From Phoenix dactylifera (lineage: Eukaryota; Streptophyta; Magnoliopsida; Arecales; Arecaceae): a stretch of DNA of 64,000 bases. Made by a program: the position numbers and the translations under genes. Location of the stretch: assembly GCF_009389715.1 (NCBI RefSeq), contig NW_024067680.1, positions 620,001 through 684,000 of the forward strand, given 5' to 3'. Shown here piece by piece: positions 11,985-24,000 of the stretch. The notes below the pieces were generated by a model. The model was not told the DNA's origin. It ran no database searches and worked only from the letters and a program-made list of their open reading frames with translations. How positions within the stretch are numbered: position 1 is the first letter of the stretch; every line of letters begins with the position of its first letter.

Positions 11985-12432
11985 TCCAGGGAATAAAAAT
12001 CCAAGCGAAAGCCATCAGAATCGGGATAAGATGAAGTTTACCTCATCATGCAAGTTCCATGAAGCGCACCATCACCATATTATTATTAGAAAGAATATTA
12101 TAATTTTATAAAGAAAAAAATATAACCACACAAACAAAGTTGAACTCTGGTACATATAATTTTAAAAACCAAGATATTATTTTAGGAAATAATATTTAGT
12201 GTGTATTTGAATGGTTCAACGCATGAAATTTCGTTCACATTTAAAAATTTATGAAATTGCATGTACATTCTATGATTTTTTTTTTTACGAATATGATTAT
12301 TTTCAAAATTGGGGAAATAATAAATCACAAATTTTGACATTGGAAAAATCCTAGTAGACCTTTGAGATTCAAAATTAAGAATTGGAGGAGACCACGGGTC
12401 TTAAGGTAGGTGGAAGACACGAGGAGAAGTGG

Positions 12433-12439
12433 TATAAAA
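12433..12439 (+). promoter_or_regulatory. TATA box of the B-box gene
   Basis: TATAAAA lies 95 bases before the ATG at 12534. A purine-rich GGAGAAG/GGGAGAG leader lies between, as is common in plant 5' leaders. Confidence 0.7.
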
Positions 12440-12533
12440 TGGGGGCAATTGATGCCTATTCATATTTTTTCGGGTTACCATAAGACTGCAGGAGAAGAGG
12501 GAAAAGCAGGGGAGGAAGGAAAGGGAGAGAGAG

Positions 12534-13931
12534 ATGAAGGGATGCGAGCTGTGCGAGCGGGAGGCGAGGATGTACTGCGAGTCGGACCAGGCGAGTCTGT
12601 GCTGGGAGTGCGACGCCAAAGTCCACGCCGCCAACTTCCTCGTCGCCCGCCACTCCCGCACCCTCCTCTGCCGCACCTGCCAATCCCCCACGCCTTGGCG
12701 GGCGGCCGGTGCCCGCCTCGGCCCCACCGTCTCCATCTGCGACCGCTGCAGCCGCCTCCTCGCCGGAGGGAAGCAGCCGCCGGAGATAGGTCGCGATGAA
12801 GCCGGTGGAGGAGAAGAAGAGGAAGGAGAAGGAGGAGGTGGATATGGAGAATTGGCGGAAGAAGAAGAGGAGGAGGAGGAAGAGGACGAGGAGGAAATTG
12901 AGGACGAGGAAGAGGAATTAGAGGAGGAGGATGGAGAGAACCAGGTGGTGCCGTGGTCGCCGCCGCTGCCGCCGCCGCCGGCGAGCTCTTCCACGAGCGA
13001 GGAGTCGTCCAGCCGGAGCAGTAATGGATTCTTGAAGAGGATGCGGGAGAACGCTACAGAGCTCGCTTCTCAGGTAGCCGTCCTTCCTCTCCAAAAATTT
13101 TATCATCATAATTTTGACAAAAATAAAATACAAATGAATAGAGAAAGCAATCAATGTTTTCTTTCAACATGATGGTAATGTGTGTCTTTCGCTTTTCTTT
13201 TGTTTGTTTGTTTTTTTTTGAGCCTGTATGATCGCTCGAAAACAGAAGGAAATTAATTTAAATTGCATTTTTCTTTTATTTCTTCAATCTGCACTCTAAT
13301 TTAAATATAAATATTTTTGCTCTAAAATAATGGTAATCTAGAAGCTATGGATATTGACTTTTTTTTTTTTGTTTTGATTTGTCTTTGACTGCTTATTCTC
13401 TTATTCTTCCACAAATTTCTTCATTTATTATCTCGAGGAGTCAAAATTTTATGTGTTTATTTTTGTTCTCATGAAGAAGCCAGGTATGGGGTACGGAAAT
13501 TTAGTTTTGTTTTTGATCCAATAACCTAAATTTTCCCGGAATCTCCACATGTATTTCTCCCTAAATCGCAATCTGACGGTGAAGATTTTCCTGACGCCTT
13601 ATCGCAGGAGGGACCCACCATCTCGTCGTCGCCGAGCTACGTCGCGTTGGCTCTGGCTCAAGCTCGGGCGCCATGGTCTCCGGCTGGTGCCACGGCCGAG
13701 GACGAGGCCACTTCCTACCGCCCCTCCAAGGACCGAAGGAAATCGGCACACCTTCGCTCGGCTCCGGCTCCGGCTCCGGCTCAACCCGGCGGTTCGCCCG
13801 GAAAAGACCAGCACGGAGGAGCCCGCCCGACCGCCGACACCTCCGCCGCCGCCGTCCTCGAGATCCGAGACTGCGGAGATCATCGAGCCGTCGATCTTGT
13901 GTCCACCGCCTCCCGTGGTCCTCCGATATGA
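12534..13931 (+). CDS. BBX29: B-box zinc-finger protein, BBX28/BBX29 type (two exons)
   Basis: Exon 1 is 12534-13073 (180 codons, ends CAG before GTAGCC) and exon 2 is 13608-13931 (after ATCGCAG), both phase 0, giving about 287 residues. The B-box covers residues 4-40 with zinc ligands C4, C7, C15, D18, C23, C26, H31 and H40; a degenerate second box follows (C46, C49, C69, C72) with the conserved segment QSPTPW and GPTVSICD. Residues about 95-137 are an almost unbroken Glu/Gly/Asp run, then a Pro/Ser-rich part. One B-box, a half box, an acidic run and no CCT domain is the layout of Arabidopsis BBX28/BBX29, nuclear cofactors in light and flowering control that interact with HY5 or CO. The start is fixed by the MKGCELC context. 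Exon 2 is the weaker part: its frame has a short match to the family tail (EATS-RP-KDRRKS), but it is very GC-rich and open in other frames. Confidence 0.85.
13074..13607 (+). other. intron of the B-box gene
   Basis: A 534-bp AT-rich intron bounded by CAG-GTAGCC and ATCGCAG-GAGG, with T-rich runs. Confidence 0.75.
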
Positions 13932-16900
13932 GACCGTGAGCCTTCCAACCAATCTCGCTATTTTTTCGTCATATTTCATGAAAATATAAAACAGTAGAAT
14001 TTAGAAGGGCCAGATTTGGCCAGTCTTGAGAGCATCGTCACGTCACAAACTCAACACTCAAAATCCTTCCGGTAGAAAAAAAAGGAATAATTAATTATTG
14101 TAAAAATAATAAGATTTCATATATTTATTTATGAAAAAATATGCATAAGAGAGAAGATAATGATTTTATGCCTTTTTTCTTAATTCAAAGACTTTTTAAA
14201 TGGTGAGAAATGTCTCTGACAAGCGTCCGGTAGAATCTAATCCTAGCTAAATAATTTCTAAATACAAAATTTTGTGTCATTGTTTCATAACAGTGTTGTC
14301 GTTACGATTATACCTTTCTACCCTCTCTCCTGCTTGGAGGAAGGGGTACACACTCATGCTATAACTACCTGCATTTAGATTTTTTTTGAGACAAACTGTC
14401 CAAGATTCAAAAGCACCATTTCTGGTTGCTACATTGCAAGATGTCACCATTGGAGCAGGCCCTAGTTAGCAAGACTCTACCTTCTTATCATGTGCAATAA
14501 GTTTCTTTTTATTGTATTTTTTACATAATTTGCCTGATGTTTATTGTGCCCTTTTTTATTTCTTTTATGCATGAATGTGTTTGATCTCCATCTATTGGTG
14601 ACAAGAGGTCGTTTCGTGCTAAGGTTGTGTCAACTTGAGAGATAGGTACGTACTAGGAAAAAATCAAATCAAACCAATCCATTTATTAAATAAGTTGGAA
14701 GTCTAAATTTGAATTCATATATTAATTAAACAACCTCATATAATCCTTTTAATGAACTTGTAGGGTCGAGTCGGGTCTGTAATGACCTAAGCTCGGTCAT
14801 CTCGGGTCAACTTTTGTGTCAAGTTAGTGTGTTAGTTCATGGATTACTGCTATAACTTCAATAATCTTAACCTTCATTAGTTAAATGGGTCTCGAGCAGG
14901 TTGGATGATAATTTCATGGACTTGACCCAGCCATTAAGTATATCAAACCAAGTTAGTTCTGTGAGGATTCTAAACCTGACAATTTTGACACAGGTTAATC
15001 GAGTCGGCCTTTTTTATGACACAAATCCAATTATAGCCCCACTTCTCCTAGGTCAGATTCATGGTTGGGTTACAGATTGCTACAATTTGTGAATGCATAC
15101 TCTTGTATGCCTCTGCAATTCCCACATGGGGAAGGGTTGTAATGTCTGATTTTAATCATGTCAGCATTTCATGACACATTCACTTTATATTCCCAAAGCA
15201 TCATCCAGCAAAAGACTACAAGTTTTATATAAGGGTTCTTGCGTTATCACAGCCGTAAAACAACTTCGGGGGACTCTCATTACATGCGCATGAACTAGTA
15301 TTTGCATAATTATACTAAGCACTTGGGATCGATTTCATGAGTCTTATTCTGTCTGTTACATAACAAAAACTCCGGAGGGATGCATTTGTTAAGCTCCACG
15401 TCACTGCATTCCCACGACCAAGTGCATCAAATTTGTCATCTCCAGTGTACTTGAAGACGAGTGCTAGATGGGGAGATGTTCATCTAAAATTTTATTTTGC
15501 GTGATGCAGGTTCTCTTACGAGCTGAAAGTCTAACGCCCAGACAGAGCTAACCGAAGTGTGGCCACCGGCTAACTCAACACGTGCGGGGGTGGATTGCTT
15601 ATAATGTTAAGATCTCGTCCCGGTTTGTTTTTTGTGTGTGACAGCATGGTGTACAGGGTAAAGACTGGATCAGGGTGTTTGCTGACTTTTTTTTTTTTTT
15701 TTTTTTTTGGGGGTATCTTGCCTCTGTCCGCTCGTACACAGTTTGATGGATTCTTTTAGCAACAATCATACAGTATTAGACTTGAATTTAAGATAGTAAA
15801 TATGATGATCCGTATGGATGTGTATTTAGTTCCACATCGATTATTTATTAAATAAATTTTAAATACTTATATAAAATTAAAAAATTCAAATAATACTTTT
15901 CGATTAGCCGGTTCTAAATTATTACAAAATGGTATAATAAAATAACAAATGAATCTGTGCATGTGTGCATTAGATGGATTGTGCTGCTTGCAGCTGCGGG
16001 GGAATTTGGTGCATGTGCCCTCAATGTAGACCTCATCAACTTGGAAGTGGTTTCAATCACATCGCCTCGACTCGAAAGTCCATGTAAAGCCAACAGAAGC
16101 ATTCACGGGCGCGCCACGTTAGGAGTGGTGACTTGCATGCGCTAGCCATCATGATACGGTTCGAAGGACACTCTCCTAATAAATTAAAGAAGAGGAACCA
16201 CGAATACATGGGCATGGTAGTTTGATGGGAGTCCGGCAAACGAAAGGACAAATACAGCAGCATAAATGACTCGATAAAGAAGCAGGGAAAACCTTGAGAC
16301 AAGCTGTTAGAATCTAAGAAACACAAAGGATACGATATGCTCAACAATGACTCAGTTAATGGAAGATGAGAAATAAACAAGAGAGAGCAATCAGTAACAC
16401 TGTTCCATTACAAAAAGTGAATCCCCGCTATAAAAAGATTCAACCAGCTTCCCAATGCCATGGCAGCTGCCCCATTTTATTTTTTGCTGAGGATGGCCCA
16501 TTTCTACCTTCTGAAAAAACGAAACAAAAAATCCAATATCTTGCATTAGATTTAATGTCAAAAGGGAAAAATAAGTGTTTGGTACAAATAGCATATGCTC
16601 GAGTTAAAAATAACAAAAAAAAAAAAAAAGATTCGTGACACTTTCATTGCTTTAGAAAATGTTGGAACCAGAGCTCCTTCATGGGTCATCTAGTGAGGAA
16701 GATGGTCCTCTTCTGGGGAGAAGATTGGACATGAGAAGAAGAGCAAGGGATTTAGGATCCCAGAGAGTTGTTTGTCTCCTGTTACCAAGCCTTAAATTTT
16801 GTTTGATGTTTTTTTGTGGTGGCAAAGGAAATTTGTTGATAATTGGAGAATAAGGCATTCACTGTTGTTACCGTATCATGGGCTTGGTTGCAGATTTTCT

Positions 16901-17664
16901 CCATTGTTAAGCTGAATACAAGATCATATCACAAAACAAGAGATTGATTCAGTGGCAAGATCCTCGTGGCAGAGCATATATGGTGTTGTTGTCGACATGG
17001 TCAAGGGCAGTATCCCTTGTTAAATTACAAGAGCTTAGGTGGTCTAGCAGTTCAATAAATGAGAAAATGATATATGGAGAAACATGGAAAGTTTACATCC
17101 TCCGCATAAAATTTCAGCCTAATGTGGAAGGAAATAAAAAATCCAAAAGCAAAGGTCAAAGGAAATCTTGAAAATCCAAGTAGGAGATATTCTTGGCAAT
17201 AGATTTAGCAGGAAACTTTGTTCAATACGAGAACATGAGAAAACAAGCAAACCTTCTGCAGTAACATACGCAATTTAAACACATGCATGGTTGATGATAG
17301 GCAGGTATTATTCTTCATATGATGAACTATCAGAAACAAAAAGATCTACAAGGAACAATCTGCATGATATGATGATTGATTACAAGATATGGCATGGTTG
17401 CCGCTTCTTATTTTTTATAGAATTGAAATGTAGAAACCAGAGCTTGAAATGGATGGTCACAAGAGATGTCATGTTTGCCACCTCTGTTAGGTTTCATGAT
17501 ACTGAAATGTAGAAATATAGTTCCCAAAAAAAAATGTAGAAAAATGAACTAGAAAAGGATACATCTCGAGGAGGAACTGAAACCACATAAGAAATCTGAA
17601 GTAATCAATTTTCTTAAGTTAGGAATTCAGGGTTTAGGGTACTTACAAATATTGGAGAGTTTAT
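13932..17664. other. intergenic, dispersed repeats
   Basis: No supported gene. GGGTC-rich degenerate repeat lies at about 14760-15060, a 22-base T run at 15687-15708, and a third diverged copy of the 4056/4358 repeat at about 15803-15925. The 16000-17500 part is unique-looking AT-rich sequence with only short chance frames. Confidence 0.45.
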
Positions 17665-18133
17665 AGGATTTAACCTTCAGTAAAATGAATCAATACCCCC
17701 TCAAATAATTCGATTAGACATCCATTTTAGGCATGCAAGTACTCACTTTCATATTTATGGCAAGGTCCTCCGGTTTTGAATGTCAGCTTTATCTACTTTG
17801 GTCACTGGAATGCCTAAAATTACAGACAAACTGGAAGATGAGTATAGTGTCCAAGATTGAGCCATTTAAGGATGGAACTTTGACAGTTATTTTTTTGTTA
17901 GGATTTAACCTTCAGTAAAATGAATCAATACCCCCTCAAATAATTTGATTAGACATCCATTTTAGGCATGCAAGTACTCACTTTCATATTTATGGCGAAG
18001 TCCTCAGCTTTTGATCTGTCAGCTTTATCTACTTTGGTCACTGGAATGCCCAAAATTACAGACAAACTGAAAGATGAATATAGTAACCGAGATTGAGCCA
18101 TTTAAGGACGGAACTATGACAGTTATTTTTCTG
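17665..18133. repeat. 235-bp recent tandem duplication
   Basis: Copy one 17665-17899 and copy two 17900 to about 18133 match almost base for base, starting AGGATTTAACCTTCAG and ending near GACAGTTATTTTT. There are only scattered substitutions and a few single-base gaps. The high similarity implies a fairly recent event. No gene is seen in the unit. Confidence 0.93.
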
Positions 18134-18147
18134 TCTCTCTTCTCTAA

Positions 18148-18334
18148 GGGTTTGGATGTGCAGGAAACTTTGGAATAAGGAAAAGGTTTCCAAGGAAAAT
18201 AAAAAATCTAGATAAATTTAGAAAAACATTTTCTATATATCGTTTTAGTTTTCCCATAATCTGAACACTTGGAAACTCAAATTTTTGCAAAACTTCAGTT
18301 TACCAATAGCTTTTCCAAGCAACCAAACATACCC
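18148..18334. mobile_element. Tourist-like MITE (PIF/Harbinger type), copy 1
   Basis: It begins GGGTTTGGATG and ends CCAAACATACCC, inverted with small differences, and is flanked by TAA on both sides (18145-18147 and 18335-18337). That is the 3-bp TWA-type duplication of PIF/Harbinger MITEs. 187 bp, non-coding, AT-rich. Confidence 0.7.
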
Positions 18335-18337
18335 TAA

Positions 18338-20982
18338 AGTGATGAGCCCATATCACTAAAAGGGTGCTTTCTTTCTTTGTCAGCAAATGGAAAAAGGTGG
18401 GAGCAGGAATCTTACATTTACAATCAAAAAAGGCCTTTACAAACATCCAAAATTGTTTAGATTCACAATGGAAATCAAGATAATGACATTTATTTAATTC
18501 AACAGATAACATATTTGTCTGATCACTGTACTCATAACAGAGCGTCCTACTCTCTGCAACTAGTAAGTAACCAATGAACTGGATATCTTGTCCGAATTTA
18601 TGCAAGGATGGGGATGGTACCGGGAGTGATTGGTCATGAAGTATCAGGTTTTATTTTCTCCAACTGTTTTCAACTTCAAATGCTACTGCTTCTCAATTGC
18701 TGTTGCCCCCATAAAAAAAGATGTATACCACTCCTTTTTCAGAAGAGACAGACATTAGCTCTGCGGCCCAATTTGATGAATGTTATGTTACTGCTAAAGA
18801 TTAATTTAAATACTTAAAACACAAGCTTCTTGGAAGAAACAATGCTTTACCAGTTTGTGATGAAACCTCATCCACTTCAGGTCTCTGAATTCCTTAGAGT
18901 TTCATAACTCAATTTAAGTTTTTCTGATTTTGAAAAGATGATCACAAGAAGTATCTAGAAGTAATAACTGTCTGGTCCTAAATGTGTCCCGAAGCCCACT
19001 TTAGCTCAATCTTTGAACAGAATGAAGGTTGGCTAAAATGTGCTAGAACCCATACAGCGAAGATTGAGGTCTCACTCTGCAGGTCAAATTGTGTTTTGGC
19101 CACTAAAATGAGTTATCCAAAAATCAAGTGAGTTGATGCAGTTACTCCAGTTGAAATTCTTTCACATTTTATTTTCCTAATCCTCTCATGTTAAGGCTGG
19201 AAGAACAATCCCCTTAAATAATGACAGTTAGACAAGATGACTGCCATGGTGACTTCACTGGGGGCATTTCGATTTTTAGCACAAAGAAAAAGATAAAAGA
19301 GAGGCATGCAACAACATCAGAGGGAATATAAGGCAGTCCTAGGATGTTGAAACCAAAATAAGCCCCAAAGTACCCTAGCTACTATTCACTCTATGGTACA
19401 CTGAACAGTATACGGGTCAGTTCGGGGTCCATAGTCAATACTTTGGTTTCTATTCTTTTTTAGGAGTCTTATTTGTAATTGAATTGCAAGCCAGCTGTGG
19501 TTTTAGGGGTTTTACAAGTCGCTTGTGTCATGTTTGTTTCCTTTTAAAGTCCTAACAGAAGAAAGAAAGTTGGTTGACTGAAATTATTAAGATAGATCTA
19601 TATGAAGCTGGAAACTAGTAGTGTACGGAAATCCTTTTTTTGTGAGAATAAGTGATAGCAGGTCTTCTTTCCCATCCTCTTCCATTCTCCTTCCTGTTTA
19701 TCCTCCTTTCTACTCTCTATTCTCCACGTCTTTCCTCTCTATTTTACCCCACTGTTTGGACATCAATTTCCTGCTGATACATATTCAAATCGAAATCAGA
19801 TTTGGACCATTTTCTTTCGCTGTAATCTCTCATTAGAGTTGGAGGTTACATCAGTTTAGTATTGGAGAGATTTATAGACATTCCAGATTGTTTGTTCTTC
19901 CATTTTATTCCTTTTCTTTCAACTTCTGCTTGAATTCCTTCAGCCCAAGACTTGTTCCTTCACCTCTGGAGTGTCATTGCTTTCCCATCATGCAGGTTTT
20001 CTACACCTTATCCTAATGTTTTCAGATCTGATCTGAAAATACAGAGTATCACAGATCAGGCCTTCAGAGGATTGGTCTCTATCTTGCTCTAGTAGTTGAC
20101 TGAAGACACAGGTCGAGAAACATATTTCAAATCCCTATTAGCTTAGGTGATTGTGATCATGCTTAACCTTTAAACTGTAATGACAAGGCAGCAGTAGATT
20201 GTCTTGATTTGTATAGGATATTTGCTATATATGCCATATCGCCAAACACATATTTTCATCCTATGAGCAGGTAGATCATCAGCATTTTGAGGCTCACATG
20301 CTCCCTAATTCAAGAAGCCTCCATGCAGTGCTGGTCATGGAATTCCAATAGCTTCTTTCCCCTTGTGGATGCATCCACAAGGCAGCGCAGCCACTCCAAT
20401 TCTTAACAGAATGACAGAAAAAGAGACTTCTTAGTTGATGCTACGATTAAGACAGACAAGACACCACTATTGGTAAGACCAAAGTTGAGGTTAAAGAAGC
20501 ATCTTAAAGAGAGTGAAATCCCCTCTTAATCTATTCTTGGAATGAGGAATTAGCCAATTTAGTCTAAAGGTTGGTAGGGTTCTGTTCCTTCCATACAATG
20601 TTTGAACTAGCACGATACAGGGGCATATTGGTCACGTTAGGTACGACAGATACCACGGTATGCCACCATAGGAGTTATGAAGGTCTGAAATAACATGGTA
20701 CAGTACAGTACAAGATGCCCCTGATATGATTCACTATGGGAGTATGTACCGCAATATGGTCAATTTTCCAAACCTTGCTTCTATCTCTGAGGACAAGGGA
20801 AAAGAAAGGCTGGGCTGCAACCATGAATCTCCTCAAAAGCTTGGAAAAGGTCCTAGATGCAGGATATTGGGAGTGGCTCTGGGTTTCTTGACACTTTTTC
20901 ATCATCAAAGATTATTTCTTGAAATGCACAAGGTATTGGAGACAAAGGACTCAAGAACTAAAGAAGACTATGTATACTTTTC
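18338..20982. other. intergenic, possible decayed LTR sequence
   Basis: No supported gene. About 19340-19560 holds phrases common in plant LTRs (TACTATTCACT, GTACACTGAACAGTA, then GAGTCTTATTTGTAATT), so it may be a relic LTR; ends were not found. About 20600-20760 is rich in GATAC/GGTAT/GTAC words, resembling another stretch at 47330-47480. Confidence 0.35.
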
Positions 20983-21047
20983 AGAAATGAGATGAATACC
21001 TTTCCTCTAAGAGGAGTTCTTAGAGGAAAGGTATTCATCTCATTTCT
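20983..21047. repeat. 30-bp perfect inverted repeat with a 5-base loop
   Basis: The left arm 20983-21012 (starts AGAAATGAGATGAATACC) is the exact reverse complement of the right arm 21018-21047; the loop is GGAGT. Transcribed from either strand it would form a 30-bp unbroken stem. No transposon ends or target duplication were found next to it. Confidence 0.95.
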
Positions 21048-24000
21048 TAAAGCTGGGTATGATTGGTAAAAAGGTTATTTCATATAGAGGAGTTTTGGGC
21101 CTTCAAGTTTAAACATAGTCAACTTGCCACACATACACTTTATTTTCTGTACAGTAAGATCCAGCAACTGAAAGCATTTAACCTAATTATCTACACTTTG
21201 AATTAATTGCATTTAAAAATAATAAATGCAAAATCTCTTCAGGTTATTTCTACAAGGATTTGAAATAAGTGTAGATGCCACAATAACTCTATAAAATATA
21301 TTGCTTATTTTTTTTCTAACCCTTGAACTTAGGAAAGTCGAGCAGAAGAAATTGAGCTTCATGTTGCAAAGCTTTAAACCCAAAGAAATGTACATACATC
21401 ACAGAAGGTCAATTCTTTGTCACTGGGTGGTAAAGCAGTCCCTCTGAACTTAATTCTCTTAAGTCTTTTGATTTATTTTATGCCTGTTTTATCTGCATCT
21501 GAATGATTATCCTAACACCTGATAGTACGAGAAGAAATATTGCATTGAAGAAATGATTCTAGTATTTAGGATAAATTGGCCCTTAAAAGTACAAACAATG
21601 GCATTATTGCAAATGTGGTTGATATTTATGATGGCATCTGAATATGTCATTTGTCATAATTTGGGGCTTTGCACACTCTTAGTTCATTAGTTGCCAAATG
21701 ACACTCGCATGGCTACATTAAGTGAGAACAAATCCCAACAAAATTTTATTCTAGGCCCATGGCTGAACCACACTCAAATTGAAAGGAGCCAATCAAGGAG
21801 TATGGCAACCACCTAAACTCCAACCCTCCCCTACCTATATGTGTGCCTCTCCTTTGTAGCACAAACACAACTTAAATTTCTTTTGTTTCTTCCATTAGAA
21901 AACGTGCTGACCTATCCCAACAAATTTTTGCTCTCGATAAATTTGATCCAGGACCATGATTCATCCATCTCATGTGTCGAGCAATGAATAATAGGGAGTG
22001 AATCTTCTCTATCTCATGGTAAGTTTTCATTTCCTCTTTCTTGTAAATTGTAATCATCATTCTACTGACCTAGCTACTTTTGTTTACCTCTTCTTTGCCC
22101 TAACTTTCACATAGTTCTTACAAATATTTTCAGCTAGAAGTTCTTAGTCATGCCAAGATCCCACAAGGTCTCAGACCTTTGACCTCCTAATTGCTACTCA
22201 ACAACAATAGTTATTTCATTGCTATTATTTCTTTAATTCATGGTCTTACCACAGACCAACAGCCTTGGGTTCATGGGTGCACCGAAAGATGTTCTCTTTA
22301 GTATTATCTCCACAAGCTCAAACATCCTTTTGGGCAGTCTTTGTTTGTATTTCTCATGTTCATATTGTCTATATATAATTTGGTTGTTTAATGCTGGTGT
22401 TTTCCCATCTTAAAGATGGGGTTTCTGTTGGTCAATTTGTTTTCAATTTTGGCTTTCCTAATTGCAAAGCATCGCCTCCATGACAACCCCCATTGAGAAG
22501 CATATTTTCATGGTGGGGCCTGTCCACCCATAAACAGTATGGAATCATCTGTGAAGGTGAAGCAGATTAAAACTGACGAAGCTTTTGCCTCTACCATATT
22601 TTGTTTTCCAAAGTAAATAACATTAAATGAAAGTCCTGTCATTGCTCAGAAAAGATAAGAAGCCAAAATTAAGGGTACTCTTTCACCAAAATGAAATGGG
22701 AGAGACAACTTGACAAGCTAATGACAACTTAAACATGTTTTGCAGGTGCTTAAGGTAAATATTAATGACAAAATAATTAGTTCAGTACCTAAACAGCCTA
22801 CAACATGAACTTTTGGATGTCCTAATGGTAATACTAAGCTGCAGCAATTAGTAGCTAGTGATGTCATAGGAACTTCTGAGAAATATGCAAGAAAACTTAT
22901 TAAAAAGAACAATTAATCAAAGCAGTAAAATAACAAGGCTATTGTATACAGTAATTTAGAGAAAAGCTCATAACCTTTTACCTGGAATTATAAGCGCCAT
23001 GCCACAGGCTCAAGCATCTGGCAGAAGAAAAAAATGCTTGAGAATCTAAAAATGATTTCCACGAGTTAATTGAGAAAAATCATACGTAATTCCTATAGCA
23101 AGGTGATAACTTCTATGAATGATGGCAGAGCATTTAATCTATCATTCCGTAACACACATATATTCATCTAATGATGCCATAGATATTAAGAGGGTCTAAG
23201 CACTGCATAACAACTGGGAATCCATAATCACTAATCAATTGTTTAAAGCACTATCCTTGGTTCAATCGCGCACTACTTTCCATATCTTTCATCACAAGTT
23301 CTATTCATGTAAGCTGGTGTCTCCACCTCCTCTTTATACATTTTTCCCCAAGCACCTATCCCTAATAAAAACTGCTTCAAATTTTTTGCTTGTGGCCATA
23401 CCATTTTATTTGATTCCCCATTGCTTTCTCCTTTAGCCCTCAAAACCTTCTTCAGAATGCTGATTCCTTGCTCTATCAATATTAGGTTTATGGGCATCCT
23501 TTTCAAATTCTCATATCCTCCTTTTCATATTCATTATATAAAAAAAAAAAGAAAAACATATCAGGTGTTGTATCTAGTTTATTAGATCTTTCCTGAATTT
23601 ACTGAGAATGCATCGGCGACATAACACCCTAAAAGCACCACTCCACATATTCCATACAAGATTTATTTTATTAGGCATAATATAATTCATCATTCTGTTA
23701 ATAAAACTAGCAACTCTATAGTACATCTTGTGCAACAATTTAACTGGAGCCTAATCCTTATTTGTATTTCTAGGAAATTTTTTACTGCAAAGAACTGATT
23801 GTAGAAAATGATCAATTAATAAATAAACAGAAAAATTAGTAAACAAGGTTAGTCAACCATGTATAATGCCCAAACATGAGTTACTCAAGCACAATAATTT
23901 CACAACAATAGATATAAATCACATATGGTTGCAATATAATGAATAATTTCATCTTCATATTTCAACCCTTGCAATGCAATGGACAACTTCCACTTCAAGT

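Noticed and set aside
12401..12994. Ser-rich minus-strand open frame opposite BBX exon 1
   Set aside because: It is the mirror of the acidic run of the real B-box exon, whose zinc ligands and splice site are on the plus strand.
18608..18700. A short peptide resembling the GHE motif of alcohol dehydrogenases
   Set aside because: Only about six residues fit, with no further zinc-binding or cofactor motif before the frame closes.
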